Assembly: GCF_000980875.1 (NCBI RefSeq)
Contig: NZ_LAYO01000107.1
Location: 44,120 to 108,119 of the forward strand
Length of the DNA: 64,000 bases
DNA from: Leucobacter sp. Ag1
GTDB taxonomy: Bacteria > Actinomycetota > Actinomycetes > Actinomycetales > Microbacteriaceae
Reading direction: 5' to 3'
Shown piece by piece: positions 20,824 to 30,054 of the stretch. How positions within the stretch are numbered: position 1 is the stretch's first letter; each line of letters begins with the position of its first letter. The notes below the pieces were generated by a model, which saw only the letters and a list, made by a program, of their open reading frames with translations, made no database searches and was not told where the DNA came from. The position numbers and the translations under genes were made by a program.

Positions 20824-22051
20824 CGCCGAGCAGCGCCTCCGCCGCATCGGCGAGCAGCTGCGGCTCGTCGACCCCGCCGTCGAACGCGGCGTCGAGCGTC
20901 GCCAGCATGACCGGGGTGTCGAGGTCGTTGGCCAGCGCGGCGCGCAGGCGCTGCAGCACGGTCGCCGCGGGCTCCTCGCCGGTGCGTTCGAGACCCGCCC
21001 GCCATGCGGCGAGACGGCGCGCGGCGACCTCGAGGTCGGCGTCGTGCCACTCCCACTCGGAGCGGTAGTGGTGCGCGAGGATCCCGAGGCGGATCGCCGA
21101 GGGATCGGCGCCACCGTCGAGCAGCTTCGAGACGAACACGAGGTTGCCCCTCGACTTCGACATCTTGTGGCCCTTGTACGAGACCAGACCGACGTGGCAG
21201 TAGGCGTGCGCGAGCGGGGTGCCCGAGAGCGCCGTGGCGTGCGCGGCGGTGAACTCGTGGTGCGGGAACACCAGGTCCTCGCCGCCGCCCTGCACCGTGA
21301 ACGCGTTGCCGAGAGCGCGGGCCGCGATCACGGCGCACTCGATGTGCCAGCCCGGGCGCCCCAGCCCCAGCACCGTACCCCAGCTCGGCTCGCCCTCGCG
21401 GGCCGCGCGCCAGAGCAGCGGGTCGAGCGGGTCGCGCTTGCCGGCGCGGTCGGGGTCCCCGCCCCGCTCGGCGCTGAGGAGCGACATGAGCTCGCGATCG
21501 TAGGGGGCGACGTCGCCGAGCCGCCACTGGGTCTGCTCGGAGGCCGCAGCCGTATCGAAGTAGAGATCCTCGCCGGTGGCGTCCGGGCTCGGCACCGTGT
21601 AGGCGAGACCGCGCTCGCGCAATCGCTGCACGGCATCGGCGATCTCGTCGATGCACTCCGTGACGGCGACGAAGTGCTCGGGCGGCAGCATGCCGAGGCG
21701 GTGCATGTCGGAGCGGAAGAGCGCGACCTGCGACTCAGCGAGTTCGCGCCAGTCGACGCCCGTCGCGTTCGCGCGCTCGAGCAGCGGGTCGTCCACGTCG
21801 GTGATGTTCTGCGCGTAGACGGCCTCGATGCCGGCGTCGATCCAGGACCGCTGCAGCAGGTCGAACGCGAGGTAGGTGGCCGCATGGCCGAGGTGCGTGG
21901 CGTCGTACGGGGTGATGCCGCACACGTAGAGGGTCGCGCGTCCGCCCTCGATGGGCGGGTGCTCGAGGCGGCCGGTGGCCGTGTTGAAGACGCGCGGCGC
22001 GGTGCCTTCGCCGGGCAGCTCGGGCAGCTCGGGTCTGGTCCAGGTCCTCAC
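20813..22051 (-). CDS. mshC: L-cysteine:1-D-myo-inositol 2-amino-2-deoxy-alpha-D-glucopyranoside ligase
   Basis: A 412-residue ATP-dependent ligase that joins cysteine to GlcN-Ins in mycothiol synthesis, the main low-molecular-weight thiol of Actinobacteria. It resembles cysteinyl-tRNA synthetase: [20 protein letters not shown] has the HIGH-type motif and zinc-binding Cys, [10 protein letters not shown] the second zinc ligand, and [10 protein letters not shown] the KMSKS loop. It is shorter than CysRS, lacking the anticodon domain, as expected for MshC. The GTG start overlaps the uppP stop (GTGA), so it is translated with uppP. The 3' end overlaps the convergent PAC2 gene by 11 nt. Confidence 0.95.
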   Translation of the reverse strand: MRTWTRPELPELPGEGTAPRVFNTATGRLEHPPIEGGRATLYVCGITPYDATHLGHAATYLAFDLLQRSWIDAGIEAVYAQNITDVDDPLLERANATGVDWRELAESQVALFRSDMHRLGMLPPEHFVAVTECIDEIADAVQRLRERGLAYTVPSPDATGEDLYFDTAAASEQTQWRLGDVAPYDRELMSLLSAERGGDPDRAGKRDPLDPLLWRAAREGEPSWGTVLGLGRPGWHIECAVIAARALGNAFTVQGGGEDLVFPHHEFTAAHATALSGTPLAHAYCHVGLVSYKGHKMSKSRGNLVFVSKLLDGGADPSAIRLGILAHHYRSEWEWHDADLEVAARRLAAWRAGLERTGEEPAATVLQRLRAALANDLDTPVMLATLDAAFDGGVDEPQLLADAAEALLGVKL

Positions 22052-22938
22052 AGCGCGGCTCCGACCGCCGCGGTCTGCGCGATCTGGCCCGCCGCGTTCG
22101 CGGAACCCGCGTCGGCCGCGAGCACGCCGGTGGCGAGCAGCACCATGAGGACGACGCCGAGCAGCACGCGGTAGATCACGAAGGGCAGGAAGCTGCCCTT
22201 CGAGATGTAGCGCATGAACAGGCCGATCACGAAGATCGCGACCACGAACGCGATGACCGTCGCGATGAGCGTCATGCCCATCGGGGTCTCGCCTGCCGGC
22301 TCCTTCAGCGCCTTGAACAGCTTGTAGAAGCCCGAGCCGAAGACGGCGGGGATCGCGAGCAGGAACGAGTAGCGGGCCGCGGCCTCGCGCTTGTAGCCCA
22401 TGAGGAGGCCCGCGGTGATGGTGCCGCCCGAGCGGGAGACGCCGGGGATCAGCGCGAGCGCCTGGGCGAGACCGAAGATGAGGCCGTGCTTCCAGCCGAG
22501 CTGATCGAGCGTGTGCACGCGCTTGCCCACGCGATCGGCGATGCCGAGCAGGATGCCGAAGACGATGAGCATCGTCGCGACCACCCAGAGCGATCGGAAG
22601 GTCGTGTCGATCTGGTCCTGGAAGAGCAGGCCGAGCACGACGATCGGGATCGAGCCGAGGATGATCCACCAGCCCATGAGGGCGTCGGGGTCGTTGCGGG
22701 GCACGGTGCGGCCCGCGAGCGAACGGAACCAGCGCCCGATGATCCGGACGATGTCCTTCCAGAAGAAGACGATGACCGCCGCCTCGGTCCCGAGCTGGGT
22801 GATGGCGGTGAACGCCGCACCGGCGTCGCCGATGCCCATGAGCTCGCTCGCGATGCGCAGGTGCGCGCTCGAGGAGATCGGGAGGAACTCGGTGAGCCCC
22901 TGGATGATCCCGAGCAGGATCGCCTGAATGAAGTCCAT
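22048..22938 (-). CDS. uppP: Undecaprenyl-diphosphatase UppP (BacA)
   Basis: A 296-residue polytopic membrane enzyme that dephosphorylates undecaprenyl diphosphate so the lipid carrier can be reused in cell-wall synthesis. [14 protein letters not shown] and [14 protein letters not shown] are the two conserved active-site motifs (E/Q..E and the PGxSRSGGT loop). About seven to eight hydrophobic segments are visible. ATG 22938 is chosen over an upstream in-frame start because an AAAGGGCGG site precedes it and the [10 protein letters not shown] beginning matches the family. Confers bacitracin tolerance in other bacteria. Coupled to mshC. Confidence 0.96.
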   Translation of the reverse strand: MDFIQAILLGIIQGLTEFLPISSSAHLRIASELMGIGDAGAAFTAITQLGTEAAVIVFFWKDIVRIIGRWFRSLAGRTVPRNDPDALMGWWIILGSIPIVVLGLLFQDQIDTTFRSLWVVATMLIVFGILLGIADRVGKRVHTLDQLGWKHGLIFGLAQALALIPGVSRSGGTITAGLLMGYKREAAARYSFLLAIPAVFGSGFYKLFKALKEPAGETPMGMTLIATVIAFVVAIFVIGLFMRYISKGSFLPFVIYRVLLGVVLMVLLATGVLAADAGSANAAGQIAQTAAVGAAL

Positions 22939-23057
22939 GACCGCCCTTTCTGGCGCAGGAAGGTCCGCGCCCCAGCACGGACCAGCGTCCACCCTAGTAC
23001 GACGGGTGGGTCGGTTCTCTCAAGATTCCCAGCGCGCCACGGTGCGCCGAGCGCGGC

Positions 23058-24380
23058 TCAGTAGTCGCGCAGCAGGTCGACGAGCACCCGGTGCCCGAAG
23101 TCGAGCGCGTCGAGCGGCACGCGCTCGTCGACGCCGTGGAACATGCCCGGGAAGTCGAGATCGGCGGGCAGGCGGAGCGGCGCGAATCCGTAGCCCGTGA
23201 TGCCGAGCTTCGAGAGCGCCTTGTTGTCGGTTCCGCCCGAGAGCAGGTACGGCAGCACGCGCGCCTCGGGATCGTGCTTCCGCAGGCTCGCGGTCATCGC
23301 GTCGACCAGTTCGCCGCCGAACGGCACCTCGAGGCCGATGTCGGAGTGCAGCGCCTCGATCTCGATGTCGTCGCCGACGATCCGCTGCACCTCGTCGAGG
23401 ATCCCCGCCTGGCTGGTGGGGAGGGTGCGGACGTCGACGAGCGCCTCGGCGGTGTCGGGGATCACGTTGTGCTTGTAGCCGGCCTGCAGCACGGTGGGGT
23501 TCGTGGTGGTGCGCAGGCTCGCGTGGATGAAGCCGCCGCCCGCGCCGGTCCGCAGCACGAGCTGCTCGGGATCGACCTCGTGCGGATCCTCGCCGAAGAT
23601 CTCGGCGATCGCGTCGACGAGCTCGCGGGTCGTATCGCAGAGCGCGACGGGCCACTCGTGGCGCCCGAGCGCGGCCACGGCCTCGGCGAGCCGGGTCACC
23701 GCGTTGTCGCGCCAGACGCGCGATCCGTGGGCCGCCGTGCCCCGGGCCCGCAGGCGGATCCAGTCGAGCGACTTCTCGCCGGTCTGGATCAGGTAGGCGC
23801 GGGTGCCGGCGATGTCGACCGAGTAGCCGCCGACCTCGCTGATCGCCGTGCCCGCACCCGCGAACAGCTCGGGGTGGTGATCGACGAGGTGGTGGGAGCC
23901 GTAGATCCCGCCGTTCTCCTCGTCGGCGAAGAACGCGACGACGACGTCGCGCCGCGGCCGCTCCCCCGCGCGCAGCAGCTCGGCGATCGCGGTGAGGATC
24001 ATGGCGTCCATGTCCTTCATGTCGACGGCCCCGCGCCCCCACAGCATGCCGTCACGGATCTCGCCCGCGAACGGGTCGACGCTCCAGTTGGCGGGATCGG
24101 CCGGTACGACGTCGAGGTGGCCGTGCAGCACGAGCGCGGGCAGCTCCGGTTCGCGGCCGGCGACGCGGGCGACCACGCTCGCCCGGCCGGGCTCCGACTC
24201 GATGGTCGTCGGCTCGAGCCCCAGCTCGGCGAGATAGGCGGCGACGTAGGCCGCCGCGTCCGCCTCCGGGTTGGCGTCGCCGTTCCCCCGGTTCGACGTG
24301 TCGAACCGGATCAGATCCCGCGCGATGCGGGCTGTCTCGGAGAGGTGCGGTTCGGTGGTCTCGGTGCGCTCCTGACTCAT
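23058..24380 (-). CDS. M20/M25/M40 family zinc metallopeptidase
   Basis: A 440-residue metal-dependent hydrolase. Conserved metal-binding and catalytic segments are all visible: LVLHGHLDVVPAD (His and Asp), WGRGAVDMKDM (bridging Asp), FFADEENGGIYG (catalytic Glu and ligand Glu), LSGGTDNKALSKLG and MFHGVDERVPLD (last His). This is the pattern of dipeptidase/deacylase-type M20 enzymes. The substrate (a peptide or N-acyl amino acid) is not known. It is cytoplasmic, with no signal peptide. It follows the carboxylesterase gene on the same strand after 85 nt that contain a small hairpin. Confidence 0.92.
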   Translation of the reverse strand: MSQERTETTEPHLSETARIARDLIRFDTSNRGNGDANPEADAAAYVAAYLAELGLEPTTIESEPGRASVVARVAGREPELPALVLHGHLDVVPADPANWSVDPFAGEIRDGMLWGRGAVDMKDMDAMILTAIAELLRAGERPRRDVVVAFFADEENGGIYGSHHLVDHHPELFAGAGTAISEVGGYSVDIAGTRAYLIQTGEKSLDWIRLRARGTAAHGSRVWRDNAVTRLAEAVAALGRHEWPVALCDTTRELVDAIAEIFGEDPHEVDPEQLVLRTGAGGGFIHASLRTTTNPTVLQAGYKHNVIPDTAEALVDVRTLPTSQAGILDEVQRIVGDDIEIEALHSDIGLEVPFGGELVDAMTASLRKHDPEARVLPYLLSGGTDNKALSKLGITGYGFAPLRLPADLDFPGMFHGVDERVPLDALDFGHRVLVDLLRDY

Positions 24381-24429
24381 GGGTCCAGGCTATCCGGACC
24401 CGGCTCCGGGGTGGGCGGTTCTCAGCGGA

Positions 24430-24446
24430 ACCCCGCAATCCGGGGT
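24430..24446 (-). terminator. Small hairpin after the carboxylesterase gene
   Basis: A 6-bp stem with a 5-nt loop (24430-24435 with 24441-24446) lies 20 nt past the carboxylesterase stop. No U-tract follows, so it is weak evidence of termination. Confidence 0.3.
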
Positions 24447-24465
24447 CACAGTCGCGGCGATCCGC

Positions 24466-26046
24466 TCACTCGAAGGTCAGCACGCGGTCGCCCCAGCCGA
24501 GGCGGAGCGCACGGTCGAGGTCCGGCGCGCTCCGGTCGATGCCGTCGATCACGAGGGTGTCGCGGGCGTCCGCGGTGTACGGCAGCCACTGCGCGGCACC
24601 GTCCGCTTCGGGATCGCGGCCGTGGGCGAACCCGGTCCACCGCTGCTGCATCCGGGCCGAGATCCGACGCGCGATCCGCCGCCCACCGAGCCGGAACGTG
24701 GGGTCCTTCGGGCCCCCGTCGAGATTGCCCCAGAGGTACGGCAGTTCGGTCGCGTGCGTCGCGCCGAGCCCGATGAGGTGCAGGAACGGGCTGCTGTGAT
24801 CGAAGCGGTAGAACCACACCGGCGCGACCCGGGCGTGCCCCTCGGCGGCCCAGAGGCTCGGCATGCGGAACCCGATGTCCCGTGCGATGCCGAGTCCGAG
24901 CGCTCGGTGTCGGGCCCCCTCGTAGGCTCCCAGTACCTGGGACTCGGTGGGGAGGTCGGCACCCGGGAGCTCGGCGCGCATGTCGTCGAACATCCGCTCC
25001 AGGCGGTCCCCCGTGATCGGGATCAGCGGCGATTTCATGAATTTGAACAGCGACGCCTCGTCGCGGTTCGTGCCGATGATGAGCGGGACCGGGATCCCGC
25101 GCCCCTCGCTGAGCACCGTCACCGGGGCCTCGGGCACGAGCGCGCCGTCGACCACCGGGGCGAAGGCGAGCGTGCCCGGGGCGTCGTCGGGCACGCTCGC
25201 GTACACGGCGGTTCCGGCCCGCACGATCTCGTCGACCGGGAGCTCGCGGAGCCGGGCCGCGATGGCGGTGCCGGTCTCAGCGGGCCCGCCGGATCCGCCG
25301 GATCCGCCGGCCTCGACGAGGAACCGCTCGGCGACGCTCAGCGCCCGCTCCGGCCCGTAGACGCTGGAGACGGGCGAGGACTGCGCGATCGCGCGGTGGA
25401 ACAGCCCCTCGGCCGACGGCGTCGCGAGCAGCGTCGTCACGAGCCCGCCGCCCGCCGACTCGCCGAAGACCGTGACCCGGCCCGGATCCCCGCCGAACGC
25501 GGCGATGTTGCGCTGTACCCACCGCAGCGCGAGCAGCACGTCCTTGAGCGCGAGGTTGCCGTCGAACTCGCCGGGCGCGACGCCCGAGAGATCGAGGAAG
25601 CCGAGCGCACCGAGCCGGTAGTTGATCGTGACGAGCACGACATCGCCCGCCCGGACGAGCGCCGCGCCGTCGAACAGCGGCTGCGACGCGGAACCGAAGG
25701 TGTACGCGCCGCCGTGGATCCAGACCATCACCGGGCGGGCGTCCGCGGAATCGCTCGCGGACGCGGACTCGGGAGCCCACACGTTCAGGAACAGGCAGTC
25801 CTCGTCCGTGGCCGTGTCCGGGCCGAGCGGCACCGCGGGGTTCGACTGCTGCGGAGCGGCGGGCCCGTACGACCGGGTGGGGACCGCGGCGGCGCCCCCA
25901 TCGGGAGCCGCGACCGGATCCCGCCAGCGCAGTGCTCCGGTCGGTGCGAGCGCATAGCGGATCCCCCGCCAGCGGCGGACCCCGTCGAGGTCCTCTCCGT
26001 CGAAACGGCCGGCCGGCGCCTCGGCGATGCGGTGTTCGGAAGTCAT
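24466..26046 (-). CDS. Type-B carboxylesterase (alpha/beta hydrolase)
   Basis: A 526-residue serine esterase of the carboxylesterase/cholinesterase type. The nucleophile elbow is FGESAGGGLVTT. The oxyanion hole is in WIHGGAYTFGS. The acid (Glu) is in GTNRDEASLF and the catalytic His in ATHATELPYLWGN. EDCLFLNVWAP is the family signature. ATG 26046 has an AGAGGA site 9 nt upstream. A 9-bp in-frame direct repeat at 25291-25308 gives a Gly-Gly-Ser run in a surface loop. No signal peptide is seen. Substrate unknown; likely a broad ester hydrolase. The GAP-family gene lies 52 nt upstream on the same strand. Confidence 0.9.
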   Translation of the reverse strand: MTSEHRIAEAPAGRFDGEDLDGVRRWRGIRYALAPTGALRWRDPVAAPDGGAAAVPTRSYGPAAPQQSNPAVPLGPDTATDEDCLFLNVWAPESASASDSADARPVMVWIHGGAYTFGSASQPLFDGAALVRAGDVVLVTINYRLGALGFLDLSGVAPGEFDGNLALKDVLLALRWVQRNIAAFGGDPGRVTVFGESAGGGLVTTLLATPSAEGLFHRAIAQSSPVSSVYGPERALSVAERFLVEAGGSGGSGGPAETGTAIAARLRELPVDEIVRAGTAVYASVPDDAPGTLAFAPVVDGALVPEAPVTVLSEGRGIPVPLIIGTNRDEASLFKFMKSPLIPITGDRLERMFDDMRAELPGADLPTESQVLGAYEGARHRALGLGIARDIGFRMPSLWAAEGHARVAPVWFYRFDHSSPFLHLIGLGATHATELPYLWGNLDGGPKDPTFRLGGRRIARRISARMQQRWTGFAHGRDPEADGAAQWLPYTADARDTLVIDGIDRSAPDLDRALRLGWGDRVLTFE

Positions 26047-26098
26047 CTTCGGTCCTCTCTCGGGTGCGGTCTCGGGCTCGTGGTCCGGGTCGGGGTGG

Positions 26099-26773
26099 TC
26101 AGTGCAGGAGCATGCGGATCAGGTGGCCGGCTTCGGAAGCGGCCAGGATCGCGAAGAGCACGGTCATGATCACCGCGTTGTGGGCGATCATCTCCGATTT
26201 GAGCCGTGCGAGTGCCCGCGCGATCCGCTCCGATCCGGTTGCGGCGAGCGCCGTCAGCGCGAGCACTCCGCTCGTCGCCCCGAGCGCGAAGAGCGCCGCG
26301 AGTCCGATCACGCCGAGCAGCGGCAGGTCGTGGGCGCCGATGAGCGCGCCCGCCTTGAGCTCGATGGGCAGGTTCTTCGCGTTGGTGAGCCCCATGACGA
26401 GGCCGAGGCCGGCGGCTCGGAGCGGTGTGATGGTGTCGACTGCGGCGAGCCAGCCGGGGGTCTTGGCGGGCCTGCCGTCGCGGGGCCGGGTCAGCCAGCT
26501 GATCACGGCGAGCACGGCGAAGCCGAGCACGAGGACCGAGGTGATGACCATGACGACGAGGTCGTCGCCGTCGGAACGGTGGGCTCCGGCACGCGAGGAG
26601 GTGAGGGCGGCGGCGAGCGTGAGGGCGAACGCGGTGAGCGCGGCGGATGCGGCGAAGGCGGGGCCGGTCGTGCGGCCCCGGGCGGAGAGCAGGATCGCGA
26701 CCGTCGCCACGATCGGGAACGGCGAGATCACCGCGCCGACGGCGAGCGGGATGAGCTGGGTGAGATCGTTCAC
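26099..26773 (-). CDS. GAP-family (Sap-type) membrane protein
   Basis: A 224-residue integral membrane protein with six hydrophobic segments. The start DLTQLIPLAVGAVISPFPIV and the segment GLVMGLTNAKNLPIELKAGALIG match the GAP/Sap family. Mycobacterial members help address peptidoglycolipids or sulfolipids to the surface; the fold is LysE-like. Its function here is not known. The GTG at 26773 has a perfect AGGAGG site upstream, which decides the start against a long upstream extension. The gene sits between the two-component pair and the carboxylesterase, all on one strand. Confidence 0.8.
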   Translation of the reverse strand: MNDLTQLIPLAVGAVISPFPIVATVAILLSARGRTTGPAFAASAALTAFALTLAAALTSSRAGAHRSDGDDLVVMVITSVLVLGFAVLAVISWLTRPRDGRPAKTPGWLAAVDTITPLRAAGLGLVMGLTNAKNLPIELKAGALIGAHDLPLLGVIGLAALFALGATSGVLALTALAATGSERIARALARLKSEMIAHNAVIMTVLFAILAASEAGHLIRMLLH

Positions 26774-26814
26774 GCTGGTCCTCCTGAGACGTTCCGCGCG
26801 GGGCGATCGCGACT

Positions 26815-28560
26815 CTATTCCGGGGAGTTCGGCGCTTCGGCCCGATGTTCGGGTGGTACGACAGCGGGCGCGCGGAGCCGGGCTCGGAGCACCGTGTCGG
26901 CGCCGCGCTGCAGCAGTTCGGCTCCCAGTGCGGCTGCGGGGGCGTTCCGGCGGAGCGCGGCGGCGGGCGGGAGCGCGCCGGGTGCGATGACCTCCACCTG
27001 CAGCACCGGTCCGGCACCGGTCGGGATGCGGGTCGCGCGCACGGAGGCGGTGCGGCCGTCGGCGTGCTTGACGGCGTTCACGAGGCCCTCGGTCACGATC
27101 TCGAGCGCCCGCTCGACGAGCGCGTCCGAGCGCTCCAGCTCCTGCCGGGCGCCGATGTCGATGCGCACGTCCAGTGCGAGCACGAGACTCCAGGAACGCA
27201 GCGTCGCATCGAGCCGTTCGCAGCCGGGGATCGGGTCCGGGTCGGATTCGAAGGCCCGGGCCACCCGGTCGAGCGCTGCGCCGCATTCGACGCGCAACGC
27301 GTTCGCGTCCCGGTCGGCAGCCTCGGCGTTCGGGTTCTCCTGCGTCCTCGCGGCCGCGAAGTGCACGCACGCGCCCTGCAGATCCCGGTGCAGGATCCCG
27401 GCCGCGGCGCGCAGCGCGCGAGCGGTGCCCGCGTCATCCTCGGCCAGTCGGCGGCGACGCGCGAGCAGCGCGGCCTCGAGCCGGCGTTCCTCGCTGCGCA
27501 GGCCGTGCACCAGTGCGGAGATCCGTTCGGCGGCCAGGGCGATCGCGGGGAGCGCGACGACCGGCACCCACGCGTAGTGCGCGGGCAGCGCGGGATCCAC
27601 GAGCTGCGCCGCGGCGAGCGCGAGACCGGCGACGCCCCAGAGCGCCGCGAACAGCGCCGTGCCGCTCCTGAGCCTCCGAGCGAGCAGGTCGATGGCGACG
27701 CCGCCGAGAAGGATCGCGAGCGCGCCCGCCGCGAACGGGAGCGGCGGAACCGTGTGCACCGCGTACGGGAGCACGGCGAACGCGTACGCGATCGAGACCG
27801 TGCCGACGGGCGGCAGGCGGAGCCGCGGGGTCGCCGGAGCAGCCGCGGGTGCGGGTGCGGGTGCGGTCGCTCCGAGTGCGTCCGCCGCGACACCGGGGAG
27901 ACCGCCGACATCTGCGAGATCCGCGAGCCGGTGGGACCAGTCGCGCACGGGCCCGGCCCCGAACGCGCGCACGGCCTCGGGAGTCGCCTCGAGCCCGGCC
28001 AGGCGGGCCCGGAGTTCCGCCGCGCACGCCGCGGCCGCGGAGCGGGCCCGGGCCTCACGGGCGCGGAGCCGATCCGCATCGGCGCTCCCCAGCGCGATCG
28101 CGGCCGCGAGCCGCCGGTTCGCAACGCGCAGCGCCCGGAAAGATGCCACGAGCACGGCGATGGCGAGCAGCAGCACCGGCCAGACGACGAGATTCGTCGC
28201 GATGCGGAACGGGAGCCACCGCTCGGGCGCGGGATCGGCGCCGAACGCCTCGGCGCAGAGGTCGGTGAGCACCGGACGCGCCGCGGCGAGCGCGAGCACC
28301 GGGACCCCGACCAGGACCGCGCGTCCCCAGGGGGAGAGGACCGCACGAGCGACGCGCGCCGGCACGCAGAGGATCGCGGCGATGATCATCCAGGACGCCG
28401 ACGCGGCGAGCAGCAGTTCGGGGAGCTGCTGCGGGGCGTCCGGCCCGAGGTACGGGCCCATCACGGTGAGGGCGACGGGCAGGGTGCCGAGCGCCGACCA
28501 TCGGCTGAGCAGCGGACCCCGTTCGAGAGCGGTGCGCGACGCCCGGACGAAGCGGGTCAC
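26815..28560 (-). CDS. Sensor histidine kinase-like protein, NarL-type, divergent ATP lid
   Basis: A 581-residue membrane protein, coupled to the response regulator at 28557 (GTGA). The N-terminal part has four or so membrane segments, then a charged linker, then a second membrane group around residues 270-350. A cytoplasmic part begins near LVHGLRSEERRLEAALLARRR. ILHRDLQGACVHFAAAR resembles the HisKA_3 phospho-acceptor helix. ALEIVTEGLVNAVKHAD is a good N-box. The DxGxG (G1) motif is absent: only VIAPGALPPAAALRRN and LGAELLQRGAD are left. ATP binding may be weak or lost. What it senses is unknown. Confidence 0.72.
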   Translation of the reverse strand: MTRFVRASRTALERGPLLSRWSALGTLPVALTVMGPYLGPDAPQQLPELLLAASASWMIIAAILCVPARVARAVLSPWGRAVLVGVPVLALAAARPVLTDLCAEAFGADPAPERWLPFRIATNLVVWPVLLLAIAVLVASFRALRVANRRLAAAIALGSADADRLRAREARARSAAAACAAELRARLAGLEATPEAVRAFGAGPVRDWSHRLADLADVGGLPGVAADALGATAPAPAPAAAPATPRLRLPPVGTVSIAYAFAVLPYAVHTVPPLPFAAGALAILLGGVAIDLLARRLRSGTALFAALWGVAGLALAAAQLVDPALPAHYAWVPVVALPAIALAAERISALVHGLRSEERRLEAALLARRRRLAEDDAGTARALRAAAGILHRDLQGACVHFAAARTQENPNAEAADRDANALRVECGAALDRVARAFESDPDPIPGCERLDATLRSWSLVLALDVRIDIGARQELERSDALVERALEIVTEGLVNAVKHADGRTASVRATRIPTGAGPVLQVEVIAPGALPPAAALRRNAPAAALGAELLQRGADTVLRARLRAPAVVPPEHRAEAPNSPE

Positions 28561-29249
28561 CGCTGCGGGCCGAACTCGGCGAGGTAGCGGGCGGCCGCGG
28601 CCACTCGCGGGTTCGTGGCCGGATCCCCGGAGACGCCGAGCCGGTCGAAGATGCGACTGATGGAACGTTCGACGGCGCGCACGGTCGCACCGGAGTGCTG
28701 TGCGATCTGCTCGTTGGACCAGCCCTGGGCGACCATGCCGAGCACGGCGAGCTGGTGCCGGGTGAGGGCGGTCACTCCCCCGTCGGTTCTCCCGCCCGCG
28801 GCCATCGGCGCCGAGGGATCTTCCGAACCGGACACGGCGGCAGCGTCGGTCGGGTCCGCGGGGCCGCTGGGCCGCAGCGCACGCTCCAGAGCAGCGAGGA
28901 TCTGCTCCGGCGAATCGAGCTCGGCCTTGCCGACGAACACGGCACCGGGCAATCCGAACGCTTCGGTGCCTGCGGCTCGGCGCGGATAGTTGGTCAGGAA
29001 CACGACCCCGAGGTGCGGGGCGATGCGGCGCAGCGCCGTCGCGAGTTCGATGCCGTCCGGGCGGGAACCGAGGTCGATGTCGGCGACGAGCGCGTCGGGA
29101 TCGAACTCGGCGAAGGCGGCGAGCGCGTCGACCGCGGTCGCGCGGCTCTCGACGGCGAAGCCGCTGCGCGCGAACAGGTCGTGCACGAGCGCGCGCAACG
29201 CCCCCTGATCCTCGACGACCAGCACCCGTCGCACCCACTCCGCGGCCAC
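28557..29249 (-). CDS. LuxR/NarL-family response regulator
   Basis: A 230-residue response regulator. The receiver domain has the acidic pair VVEDQG, the phospho-acceptor Asp in VADIDLGSRPDG, the Thr in VVFLTNYP and the Lys in VFVGKAEL. A linker of about 30 residues leads to a LuxR-type helix-turn-helix (LTRHQLAVLGMVAQGWSNEQIAQHSG). It starts with GTG 29249 or the GTG at 29234; the family start favours the latter's vicinity, but both are possible. It is the first gene of the pair with the kinase-like gene. Targets are unknown; the downstream GAP gene on the same strand is a candidate. Confidence 0.9.
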   Translation of the reverse strand: MAAEWVRRVLVVEDQGALRALVHDLFARSGFAVESRATAVDALAAFAEFDPDALVADIDLGSRPDGIELATALRRIAPHLGVVFLTNYPRRAAGTEAFGLPGAVFVGKAELDSPEQILAALERALRPSGPADPTDAAAVSGSEDPSAPMAAGGRTDGGVTALTRHQLAVLGMVAQGWSNEQIAQHSGATVRAVERSISRIFDRLGVSGDPATNPRVAAAARYLAEFGPQR

Positions 29250-29379
29250 GGGGTCAACGGTATCGTGGCCGCGGAACGGATATCCGAACCGCCCTCGGAG
29301 ACATCGAGAGCGGGATCACCGATATTCGCGCGCCGTGTGCGCTGGCGAACGGGTCCCCGATGCGGTGGCGCGCAGGCGG

Positions 29380-29595
29380 ACATCCGGATCAGCGATTCGA
29401 CGGCCGGACCCCGATTCGACAGTCGGACGCCGAACCGACGAATGGACACGAGCCCGACGATCGGACGCCGGGCCGACGATTGGACGCCAACCCGGCGACC
29501 GGACGTCTGCGCGACAAGTGGACGCCAGCCCGACGTTTGGACGCCGAATCTACGACCGACACGCCGTCCACATGTCGCGAAGGCGTCCAACGGTG
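29380..29595 (+). repeat. Degenerate 19-bp tandem array, forward then inverted (locus A)
   Basis: Eight forward units run in exact 19-nt phase from 29399 to 29550, with a ninth, shifted by one base, from 29380. All eight share GGAC at unit positions 8-11 and seven start with GAC; the consensus is GACGATYGGACGCCGAACC. A 7-nt centre (29551-29557) follows, then two inverted units (29558-29576 and 29577-29595). The first inverted unit is nearly identical to one in locus B at 58901. The units are diverged (about 60-80% alike), so the array is old or under loose selection. Confidence 0.9.
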
Positions 29596-29737
29596 CTGCC
29601 CGAGCCGCTCGAGCCATACCCGCCGCCCGCACCGCACCTGCCGGCCGCGTCACTTCCGCCGGACACGCAGGCACGCGCCGACCGGACGCCCGCAGCGCCT
29701 CTCCTGGCCGCGCGAACGCACGAAAGCCCGGGCATGC

Positions 29738-29777
29738 AAAAGGCCCCGGCCGAGAAGATTCTCGGCCGGGGCCTTTT
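29738..29777 (-). terminator. Terminator of tRNA-Leu (U-rich on both strands)
   Basis: A long hairpin (stem of about 18 bp, tip AGAT) starts at four A's and ends at four T's, so it has a U-tract in either direction. It lies 9 nt past the 3' end of tRNA-Leu on the minus strand. Confidence 0.9.
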
Positions 29778-29785
29778 CGTTCGCG

Positions 29786-29870
29786 TGCGCGGAGGGGGAC
29801 TTGAACCCCCACGCCCTAATACGGGCACTAGCACCTCAAGCTAGCGCGTCTGCCATTCCGCCACCCGCGC
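29786..29870 (-). tRNA. tRNA-Leu (anticodon GAG)
   Basis: An 85-nt tRNA reads in cloverleaf form on the minus strand. Acceptor GCGCGGG pairs with TCCGCGC and the discriminator is A. The anticodon loop is CTTGAGG, giving GAG, which reads CTC/CTT leucine codons. The long variable arm (TGCCCGTATTAGGGCG) is typical of tRNA-Leu, and GGTTCAAGTCC is the T-loop. CCA is not encoded. A terminator follows directly. Confidence 0.97.
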
Positions 29871-30054
29871 GAACACTGCTTCCAGATCGAACCTCGCGGT
29901 TTGTTCCGGCAACAGAGATAAACTCTAGCACGGTTCCCGAGACCCGACGAACCGGGCTCGTCGCCCGCGCGCGTCGCGGCCCGTGGAGCGGATTCTCACG
30001 AGTCGATCCGGCCCGGACCCGCCCCGCATCAGCCCCGGCACCGCCTCCCGAACC

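Larger units (their letters stand above)
29250..29785. other. Intergenic region with a 19-bp repeat array
   Basis: A 536-bp gap without a plausible gene. From 29380 to 29595 it carries degenerate 19-bp tandem units (described separately). From about 29596 to 29730 the sequence is GC-rich and featureless, apart from one possible degenerate unit near 29679. A strong terminator for tRNA-Leu lies at 29738-29777. Apparent reading frames through the array are interrupted in phase by the 19-nt period, which is not a multiple of three. Confidence 0.7.

Noticed and set aside
29338..29600. The 19-bp array considered as a CRISPR array.
   Set aside because: Units are tandem without unique spacers, are degenerate, and no cas gene is nearby.
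29335..29844. A plus-strand frame crossing the 19-bp array and tRNA-Leu.
   Set aside because: It has no homology, runs antisense over a tRNA gene and follows a 19-nt period that cannot maintain a repeated peptide.
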